Assembly: GCA_036398215.1 (NCBI GenBank)
Contig: DASWHK010000008.1
Span: 1 to 53,900, forward strand
DNA: 53,900 nucleotides
DNA from: DASWHK01 sp036398215
GTDB taxonomy: Bacteria; Acidobacteriota; UBA890
Direction: 5' to 3'
Part shown: positions 48,107-53,900 of the stretch, piece after piece
Layout of the letters: every line of letters begins with the position of its first letter
How positions within the stretch are numbered: position 1 is the first letter of the stretch
Program-made: the position numbers and the translations under genes
The notes under the pieces: model-generated
Told to the model about the DNA's origin: nothing
The model's database searches: none
Seen by the model: the letters and a program-made list of their open reading frames with translations, nothing else

Positions 48107-48134
48107 TGCCCGTCGCGAATCGAGGAGAGATCAC

Positions 48135-49463
48135 ATGAAGACCCTGAGGAGAAGCATCCTGGCCGGCACCGTAGCCGTCTTCGCCATGTCCTGGGCCGGA
48201 ACCGCCATGGCGGCTCCGGGACCCGCGCCAACCGGGTCCGCCGGGCAGGAGGCGGGCCTCGCCGAGCCCCGCTGGCTGCCGTGGATGGGCTGCTGGGAGC
48301 TGGTGGCCGACGCCGTTGATCACCGCGAGGTCGAGAGCACCGGGCGTCGCGTCGTCTGCGTCGCGCCGCGGCCCGACGGCAACGGCGTGGCGCTGACCAC
48401 GCATATCGACGGTGTGGTGATCAGCTCGAACACGGTGGTGGCCGACGATCGCGACCGGCCGCTGCAGGAGCAAGGATGCAGCGGCGTGCAGCGATCGTCG
48501 TGGTCCGCCGATGGCCATCGGATCCACAGCCGAGTGGAGGGCACCTGCGAGGAGGGCGGCGTGCGCTCGCTCAGCGGTCTCAGCATGCTCATCGAACCCT
48601 CGCGCTGGCTGGAAGTCCAGTCGGTATCGCTCGACAGCGGCTCGCATCGCGAGATCTTGATCCGCCACTACCAGCGCCTCGACGACGTTGCCACTCAGCA
48701 GCTCGGCTTCGCGCCGCTGGATGCCGCGGCGGCGGCCCGGGCCGCGACCGCGCGGGCGGCGGTGAGCGGGCAGCTCGACCTCGACGACGTGCTCGAGATG
48801 ACGGCCGCGATGCCGGTCGAGGTGGTCGAGGCGGCGATCCTCGAGAGCGACTCGACCTTCGACCTGGATCGTGACGCTCTCTTCCGTATCGCCGACGCCG
48901 GCGTAAACGAGCACCTCATCGACCTGATGGTGGCGGTGTCGTTTCCCGAGCAGTTTGTCGTCGACACCGAACCTTCCGGCGACGGCGGCGGGCACGGCGT
49001 GTACGGCGTGTCCCCGTACCAGGGCTCTTGCTACGGCCTCTACTATGGCTCGATGTACGGCCCGTACGGGTACTGCGACACCTGGTTCACGCCCTGGGGC
49101 TACTCGTACTACGGCCCGAGCTACGGCTCTCCCTACTACCGGTACCCGTATTCGAGGGTTTCCGTGAGCGTCCCGGCAACCGGCAGCCTCTACGGCGGCC
49201 GCGTCATCAAGGGACGAGGGTACGCCACCGTGCGCGGCCGCGATGATGACAACGGCGGCAGCGGCGGCAGCGTCTTCGGCAACCGCTTCGGCAGCGGCGG
49301 CCGCAAGTCGGGAGGGGTCACCGGCCCCTCGACCTCCGGCGGCAAGCCGAGCGTCGGCCCCAGCGGGTTCAGCAGCGGCGGCGGGTCGAGCTCCGGCGGC
49401 TCCTCCGGGTCCGGCGGCGCGACCCGCAAGGCCAAGCCGCGTGGGGGATCCGGCGGCGGCTAG
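48135..49463 (+). CDS. Secreted protein with Tyr/Gly/Pro-rich segment and Ser/Gly tail
   Basis: A 442-residue exported protein of unknown function. A signal peptide spans 1-26 (AMA-APG). Residues about 45-180 form a folded domain with four cysteines; about 195-275 is helical and includes LDLDDVLEMTAAMPVEVVEAAI. A low-complexity stretch at 288-340 holds roughly one tyrosine in three residues with Gly, Pro and Ser. The end (about 360-442) is Ser/Gly-rich and basic. Such tails are seen in surface, matrix or cell-wall proteins. It is probably co-transcribed with the barrel gene. The TAG stop lies in the first arm of a large hairpin. Confidence 0.75.
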   Translation: MKTLRRSILAGTVAVFAMSWAGTAMAAPGPAPTGSAGQEAGLAEPRWLPWMGCWELVADAVDHREVESTGRRVVCVAPRPDGNGVALTTHIDGVVISSNTVVADDRDRPLQEQGCSGVQRSSWSADGHRIHSRVEGTCEEGGVRSLSGLSMLIEPSRWLEVQSVSLDSGSHREILIRHYQRLDDVATQQLGFAPLDAAAAARAATARAAVSGQLDLDDVLEMTAAMPVEVVEAAILESDSTFDLDRDALFRIADAGVNEHLIDLMVAVSFPEQFVVDTEPSGDGGGHGVYGVSPYQGSCYGLYYGSMYGPYGYCDTWFTPWGYSYYGPSYGSPYYRYPYSRVSVSVPATGSLYGGRVIKGRGYATVRGRDDDNGGSGGSVFGNRFGSGGRKSGGVTGPSTSGGKPSVGPSGFSSGGGSSSGGSSGSGGATRKAKPRGGSGGG

Positions 49464-49539
49464 AGCCCGCATTTCTTCTCAACAAGCACCTACTGCGCGC
49501 GCGCGCTCGCTACGGAGCCTGTTGAGAAATGCCGGCTAG
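49460..49539. repeat. Imperfect 80-nt hairpin with CTAG at both ends
   Basis: CTAGAGCCCGCATTTC onward (49460-49486) pairs with 49517-49539, which ends in GCCGGCTAG; the core is TCTCAACA/TGTTGAGA. The loop contains a run of alternating GC (49495-49506). The left CTAG includes the stop of the upstream gene. Confidence 0.6.
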
Positions 49540-49553
49540 CTCGAACGTATCAA

Positions 49554-49609
49554 CGGGTCAAAACTGCGGGGTCAAAACTGCGGGGTCAAAGCTGCGGGGT
49601 CACGGCTGC
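49554..49609. repeat. Four tandem 14-bp repeats
   Basis: GGGGTCAAAACTGC recurs four times end to end (49554, 49568, 49582, 49596). The first copy starts CGGG, the third reads AAAGC and the fourth CACGGC, so copies decay toward the right. It is downstream of RNase D, which is on the minus strand. Confidence 0.85.
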
Positions 49610-49646
49610 GGGCGCGGGCTGGCCTCCACCTGCCCGGCAGGCCCCC

Positions 49647-50864
49647 TCACTCTTCGACGATCAGCTCGACGCCGTCTTCGGAGACGCGGACGCGCAGACC
49701 CACCTCACCGGCGAGCAGGCGCAGCACGTCGTCGCCGGCGATCTGCCGCCGCCAACCCTCGAGCAGGCGGATGGGCGGCGGCCCGGAGCGATCGTCCCGG
49801 GCGCCGCGCGGCGCGGGCGTCTCTCCTGCCGACAGCGAGCGCACCAGGCTCTCGAGGTCCTTGCGGTTCGCCAATAGCTGGGGTGCGATGTCGAGCTGGC
49901 GCGCCTTGGTCTTCAGGTAGGTGTCGGCGAGGGCCGCCGCCACGGCGTTCTGCGGGTCCTCGCCGCGCCGCCCGCCGCTCGGGGCGCGCGGCAGCGTCTC
50001 TTCCGGACGGTCGAGACCGCGGCGGACGGCCGCCACGATCGCTTCGCCGGAACGCTCCTGCTCTCGGGGATGGAGGCCGCGCATGCCGACGAGCTGCTCG
50101 GCGCGCCGCGGCGCGCTGCGGCCGATCTGCAGGAGGACTCGATCCGGGGCCACCCGCTGTCGGGGGATGTCGCGCCGCTGGGCCTCATGCTCGCGCCAGG
50201 CCGCCAGCTCCTGGAGGATCGCCAGCTCGCGGGGCTTCGTCGCCCGCAACCCCGACAAGCGTCGCCATTGCTCGCGCGGCTCGACCTCGGTGAGCGCCGC
50301 GCGGCGCGCCACCGCGAGCTCCTCGTCCGCCCAGTCCCGGCGACCCCGCTTGTCGAGCGCCGCTGCCAGCCGCTCGCGGATCGGCAGCAGGTAGCGGACG
50401 TCGTCCAGGGCGTACTCGAGCTGGTTGTCGTCGAGAGGCCGCCGTGCCCAGTCGGTGTAGGCCTGCGAGCGTGCCAGCTGCACCCCGCAGCAAGCCTCGA
50501 CAAGGCGCGCGTGGCTGATCGAATGGCCGTAGCCGAGGAAGGCGGCGGCGATCTGGGTGTCGAACACGGCCTCGGGAACCGGCCCGACGTGGCGCTGCAG
50601 GATGGCCAGGTCCTGGGCGCCGGCGTGGACGACCAGCTCCGCGGCGGCGGCGATCACCTCCCCCAGCGGTCGGAGGTCCTTGACTGCCAGCGGATCGACG
50701 GTAGCCAGCAGCCCCGGCGCTCCGACCTGCAACAGGCAGAGCCGCGGATAGTAGTTGCGCTCGGTCAAAAACTCCGAGTCGAGGGCCAGAATCGCGGTGC
50801 CGTGCAGCGCTTCGGCCAGACGTTGCAGCCCGAGGTCATCACCAACGTGCAGCTTCTCGCTCAC
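49647..50864 (-). CDS. rnd: Ribonuclease D
   Basis: A 405-residue 3'-5' exoribonuclease that trims tRNA and other stable RNA 3' ends. The DEDDy residues are D29 and E31 (LALDSEF), D84 (HAGAQD), and Y150/D154 (YALDDVRYL). Helical HRDC-type domains follow: one at about 205-285 (LAAWREHEAQRRDIPRQRV) and a second, degenerate one near the end. It starts at GTG 50864, with GGAG upstream. Relatives of similar length are common in Acidobacteriota and Proteobacteria. Confidence 0.94.
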   Translation of the reverse strand: MSEKLHVGDDLGLQRLAEALHGTAILALDSEFLTERNYYPRLCLLQVGAPGLLATVDPLAVKDLRPLGEVIAAAAELVVHAGAQDLAILQRHVGPVPEAVFDTQIAAAFLGYGHSISHARLVEACCGVQLARSQAYTDWARRPLDDNQLEYALDDVRYLLPIRERLAAALDKRGRRDWADEELAVARRAALTEVEPREQWRRLSGLRATKPRELAILQELAAWREHEAQRRDIPRQRVAPDRVLLQIGRSAPRRAEQLVGMRGLHPREQERSGEAIVAAVRRGLDRPEETLPRAPSGGRRGEDPQNAVAAALADTYLKTKARQLDIAPQLLANRKDLESLVRSLSAGETPAPRGARDDRSGPPPIRLLEGWRRQIAGDDVLRLLAGEVGLRVRVSEDGVELIVEE

Positions 50865-50986
50865 CCACCGGCTCCGTTGTTCGGTCCCCGCCGGTTAGAT
50901 CGCGGCAAACGGTTGAAAACGGGGCCGCGGTCGCCCTCGACCCCTGTTCTCATCCTCTCGGATGCCCCAACGGGGCACGCCGACTA

Positions 50987-51052
50987 GCCCGACCTTCTCT
51001 ACGGGTCACGGCCTGCGCCCGCACGCTTCGCGACCCGTTGTGAAGGTCGCGC
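50987..51052. terminator. Two-part hairpin directly after the HEAT-repeat gene
   Basis: CGACCTTC (50990-50997) and ACGGGTC (51001-51007) pair with GACCCGT (51032-51038) and GAAGGTCG (51042-51049) around a 3x3 internal loop. On the minus strand it begins at the gene's TAA. No T-tract is present. Confidence 0.5.
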
Positions 51053-52099
51053 TTAGCGATCATTCTCGCGCCTCCGCATCTCGTCCAATGCCAACTCCTT
51101 GAGCTCGGCCGTATCGACGGCCCAGGCGCGGCCGACGCGCACGATCAGCCGGCCTGTGGCGGCCTCTTCGGCCTCGTCGATCATCCAGGGCACCTGCTGC
51201 ACGCCGTCGAGCCGGGAGACCCGGCGCAATCTTTCCGTGGACGCGCTGGCGCCGTCGCGCCGCAACACCTTGACCATCGACTCGGCCGCCACCCCGGCGG
51301 TGTGGGGATCGGCGACCAGCTCGACGAGAGCCGCGAGCGCCTCCGCCTTGCCGATCTCTCCAAGCGCCTTGGCGACGTTACGGCGCAATCGCAGGTCGCA
51401 GCATTGCAGATCACCCTGCAGCGACGCCACCAGCGGCTCGACGGCGCGGGGGTCGCCGATACGCCCCAGGGCCTCGGCCGCGGCGATGCGCGCCGCCAGA
51501 TCGCCGCCGGCGAGGGCCTCGCGGAGCGCCGGCAGGGCGCTCGAGTCGTCGAGGGCGGCGAGCGCGTCGGCGGCCGCGGAGCGAACGCTCCACTCCCGGT
51601 CGCCGAGGGCGGCGATCAAGGCGGCGGCGCTCCTGCCGTTGCCGGCGGCGCCCAGCGCCCGCACCACAGCCAGGCGCACGTCGTGATGGCGATCTGAGAG
51701 GCCCCGGCTCAGGGCGGCGAGCGCCGCCGGCGTGCCTGCCTCGGCAAGCGCCTCGACGGCGACCCTGCGAACGAAATCGTCGGCGTCCCGGAGAGCTTCG
51801 ATCAAGGGCTCGACGACGGTCTTGCCGCCGATCCGGCCCAGCGCCCAGGCGGCGCTGCAACGCACGTCGACGTCCTGGTCGGTGACCAGAGCCTCGGCAA
51901 GAAACGGCACCCCCCGACCGTTGCCGAGCTTGCCGAGGGCCGCCGCGGCAGCCCAGCGATCGCCCCAGGCGCGATCGCCGAGGGCCCGTCCGAGCGGCTC
52001 GACGGCGCGGGCGCTGCCGCGCTGCGAAAGCCAGTGGGCGGCCCGCGCCCGGGCGGCGCCGTCCCTCGCCCTCAACCTGCGCAAATGGATCCAGATCAT
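51053..52099 (-). CDS. HEAT/PBS-repeat protein
   Basis: A 348-residue cytosolic protein made almost wholly of HEAT-like (PBS lyase) repeats of about 31 residues. Typical units are AVEPLGRALGDRAWGDRWAA and ALGRIGGKTVVEPLIEAL. Eight or nine repeats form a solenoid at about 10-280; the last ~65 residues are different. Such solenoids bind proteins, and some act as phycobilin lyases; no lyase residues are evident. ATG 52099 was chosen because the earlier frame (to 52195) is translated from the hairpin repeat (PSHFHH). Confidence 0.85.
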   Translation of the reverse strand: MIWIHLRRLRARDGAARARAAHWLSQRGSARAVEPLGRALGDRAWGDRWAAAAALGKLGNGRGVPFLAEALVTDQDVDVRCSAAWALGRIGGKTVVEPLIEALRDADDFVRRVAVEALAEAGTPAALAALSRGLSDRHHDVRLAVVRALGAAGNGRSAAALIAALGDREWSVRSAAADALAALDDSSALPALREALAGGDLAARIAAAEALGRIGDPRAVEPLVASLQGDLQCCDLRLRRNVAKALGEIGKAEALAALVELVADPHTAGVAAESMVKVLRRDGASASTERLRRVSRLDGVQQVPWMIDEAEEAATGRLIVRVGRAWAVDTAELKELALDEMRRRENDR

Positions 52100-52161
52100 C
52101 GGAGCCGTGCCAATACTCTTTCGACGAGCCAGCGCCGGTTCGCGGGCGGGCCCTGGCAGGC

Positions 52162-52207
52162 GGTGATGGAAGTGTGATGGGTTTGCTTGCGGCACACTTC
52201 CACCACG
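52162..52207. repeat. Short palindrome related to the 31-bp inverted repeat
   Basis: GGTGATGGAAGTGTG (52162-52176) pairs with CACACTTCCACCACG (52193-52207) with one mismatch in the 14-bp core. The arm shares TGGAAGTGTGATGGGT with 13166-13196 and ends near a CTAG. It lies upstream of the HEAT gene. Confidence 0.75.
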
Positions 52208-52307
52208 GCTGCTAGCCCGCGAAGCTTACCGCCTCACCCGCAAGCCTGCTTCGCGACCACGTCCGCGGCGGCGATCGGGTAGGATTCGGGCGCCGGCCGG
52301 AGACGCG

Positions 52308-53900
52308 GTGACGGCCGCCACCAACCTCCCGGTGATCTGCTCGATGCGCGACGACACGCTCTCGCCAGGACAGCGCGCCCTCCTCGAGGCTCTGGTACGC
52401 CTCGACGAGCTGGACCTCGGCGACGCCGAGCCGGCGGCGACGTTCCGGCCTGCCCACTGGGCCGGCGGTCCGCCGCCGGGCATCGATCTGGCGGCGATCG
52501 CCGGCCGGCCGGCCGCGACGGCGCCGCCGCGCGCCGACCCCGGGACCGGCGCCGAGGTGCCGACGCGAGCCGAGGAGGCCGCCGTTCCTCCCCCCTGCCC
52601 CGGCATCGCCGAGATCATCGCGTCGGTTAACGCCGGCGATGCATCGGCGGCCGTGTATCTCGAGCAGTCGTTGCGCCGCATCGAGGCCTTCGACGGCCGC
52701 ATCAACGCCTTCGTGACGCTGAGCCGCGAACGGGCCCGCGAGGAAGCGCGCCGCGTCGACGAGGTGGTGGCCGCCGGCGAGCGACCGCGGCCGCTGGCCG
52801 GCGTGCCGCTGGCGCACAAGGATATCCTCGCCACCGCCGGGATCCGCACGACCGCCGGCTCCGAGCTGCTCAGACACTACGTGCCTGTCTCCGACGCCAC
52901 GGTCGTCGGCCGGCTGAGCAACGCCGGGACCTTGCTGGTCGGCAAGACCAATACCCACGAGTTCGCCACCGGCACCACCGGGACGGTCTCTTGCTTCGGG
53001 GCGGCTCGCAATCCCTGGGCTCCGGAGTGTCTGGCCGGGGGCTCCAGCTCGGGCTCGGCGGCGGCGCTCGCCGCCGGCCTCGTCAGCGCCGCCACCGGCA
53101 CCGACACCGGCGGCTCGATCCGCATCCCGGCGGCCTGCTGCGGCATCGTCGGCCTCAAGCCGACGTACGGCCGCGTCAGCCGCACGGGCGTCATACCCTT
53201 CGCCTGGAGCCTCGACCACGTCGGCCCCATGGGGCGGCGGGTGGCGGACGTCGCCTCCCTGCTCACCGCGATGGCCGGGCACGACCCCTTCGACCGCGCC
53301 AGCGCCGAGCTGCCGGGAGGCGACTTCAGCGCCACGCTGCGCGAGGGCGTCCGCGGCCTCCGCTTCGCCCTACCGGAGCCGGGCTTCCTGGCGCTCGCCA
53401 CCACGCCGGTCGCCAACGCCGTGCGTGAGGCAGCCGATTTGCTCGCCGAGCTCGGCGCCCAGCGGGTCGAGGTCGAGATGCCCACCGACATCTCGTCGGT
53501 AGGCCCCGCTGCGATCGCCCTGTTCCTGGCGGAGGGTGGCGCCGTGCACCGGCGCACGCTGGTCTCGCATCCGGGCAAGTATGCCGGCGAGACCCGCGCC
53601 TTTCTCGGCCTCAGCGAGCGGGTCGGGGCGCACGCCTACCTGCAGGCGCAAAGGTTGCGGGCGCGGCTGGCCGACGGACTCGGCAAGGTGTTCCAGAGCG
53701 TCGACATCCTGCTGACACCGACTCTGCCGATGACCGCGCCGAATCTCGACGCCCGCGAGGTCGAGGGCGTCGATGGGCCGCTCGACGTGCGCGCGGCGAT
53801 GACCCTGTTCACCCGCCCCTTCAACCTCACCGGGCTGCCGGCCCTCAGCTTGCCGTGCGGCTTTGCCGGCGGCCTGCCGATCGGACTGCAGGTCGTCGGC
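52308..53900 (+). CDS. Amidase-signature enzyme, C-terminal end outside the window
   Basis: The frame from GTG 52308 (GGAG 6 nt upstream) stays open to the right edge, giving 531 residues. The amidase signature is complete: lysine in PLAHKDI, then GGSSSGSAAALAAG with the cis-serine, and GTDTGGSIRIPA with the nucleophilic serine. These enzymes hydrolyse amides or act as GatA-type subunits; the ~100-residue N-terminal extension and the lack of gat neighbours favour a stand-alone amidase. A weak -10 (TAGGAT, 52280-52285) may serve it. The last codons read FNLTGLPALSLP, near the normal end of the family. Confidence 0.92.
   Translation, partial: MTAATNLPVICSMRDDTLSPGQRALLEALVRLDELDLGDAEPAATFRPAHWAGGPPPGIDLAAIAGRPAATAPPRADPGTGAEVPTRAEEAAVPPPCPGIAEIIASVNAGDASAAVYLEQSLRRIEAFDGRINAFVTLSRERAREEARRVDEVVAAGERPRPLAGVPLAHKDILATAGIRTTAGSELLRHYVPVSDATVVGRLSNAGTLLVGKTNTHEFATGTTGTVSCFGAARNPWAPECLAGGSSSGSAAALAAGLVSAATGTDTGGSIRIPAACCGIVGLKPTYGRVSRTGVIPFAWSLDHVGPMGRRVADVASLLTAMAGHDPFDRASAELPGGDFSATLREGVRGLRFALPEPGFLALATTPVANAVREAADLLAELGAQRVEVEMPTDISSVGPAAIALFLAEGGAVHRRTLVSHPGKYAGETRAFLGLSERVGAHAYLQAQRLRARLADGLGKVFQSVDILLTPTLPMTAPNLDAREVEGVDGPLDVRAAMTLFTRPFNLTGLPALSLPCGFAGGLPIGLQVVG

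Noticed and set aside
49554..49609. The 14-bp tandem array as iteron sequences of a replication origin.
   Set aside because: No replication initiator gene, DnaA boxes or AT-rich unwinding region are nearby.

Overview
This 53.9 kb window is very GC-rich chromosomal DNA from a Gram-negative bacterium. The outer-membrane side is shown by the tail of a TonB-dependent-type receptor at the left edge, a beta-barrel protein near 47.7 kb and several lipoproteins. The gene mix (GWxTD protein, kinases fused to PD40-type propellers, PEGA proteins, a Gld-like ABC cluster with DUF4340, CarD, and a tilS-ftsH-folP-cdaA-ybbR-glmM-pdxJ run) fits Acidobacteriota, perhaps a Thermoanaerobaculia-like lineage. That placement is inference; there is no rRNA in the window.

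Left part (0-12.3 kb). A three-gene minus-strand cluster encodes a membrane Ser/Thr kinase, a TPR/NHL-propeller protein and a PEGA/PDZ protein. A 38-bp unit sits in three copies at the start of the middle gene. To the right lie the 3' stub of an M28 peptidase gene, a Mn-type superoxide dismutase, a two-gene ABC exporter (ATPase and ABC-2 permease), and small secreted or unknown proteins: an HExxH protein, an Ig-like protein and a methyltransferase-like protein.

12.3-18.7 kb. A Crp/Fnr-type regulator and a TetR regulator are separated by a nested palindromic element. The TetR gene has a clear operator upstream. Next come a MobA-like nucleotidyltransferase, a GWxTD protein, and a membrane GAF-SpoIIE phosphatase translationally coupled to the GWxTD gene.

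18.7-34.5 kb. A GldA/GldF/GldG/DUF4340 four-gene ABC operon is followed by an OPT-family transporter and a PMT-type glycosyltransferase. Then come a beta-lactamase-fold serine hydrolase, a PQQ-type quinoprotein and a second Ser/Thr kinase carrying a C-terminal TolB/PD40-like propeller.

34.5-52 kb. tRNA-Val and tRNA-Asp are followed by a long minus-strand housekeeping operon: tRNA(CAU), tilS, ftsH, folP, cdaA, ybbR, glmM, pdxJ and a propeller lipoprotein. It joins tRNA modification, membrane proteolysis, folate, c-di-AMP signalling, cell-wall precursor and vitamin B6 synthesis. Further right are a DAACS symporter coupled to carD, a beta-barrel protein, a Tyr/Gly-rich secreted protein, RNase D, a HEAT-repeat protein and an amidase that runs off the right edge.

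Intergenic DNA is unusually rich in dispersed repeats: an 86-bp repeat in two copies, a 90-bp direct repeat flanking a lipoprotein gene, a recurring CTAGCAGGCC motif, and several 50-105 nt imperfect hairpins directly after stop codons. No CRISPR array, transposase, integrase or phage gene was seen. The most unusual features are the triplicated start region at 3.96-4.07 kb and the palindromic repeat families.
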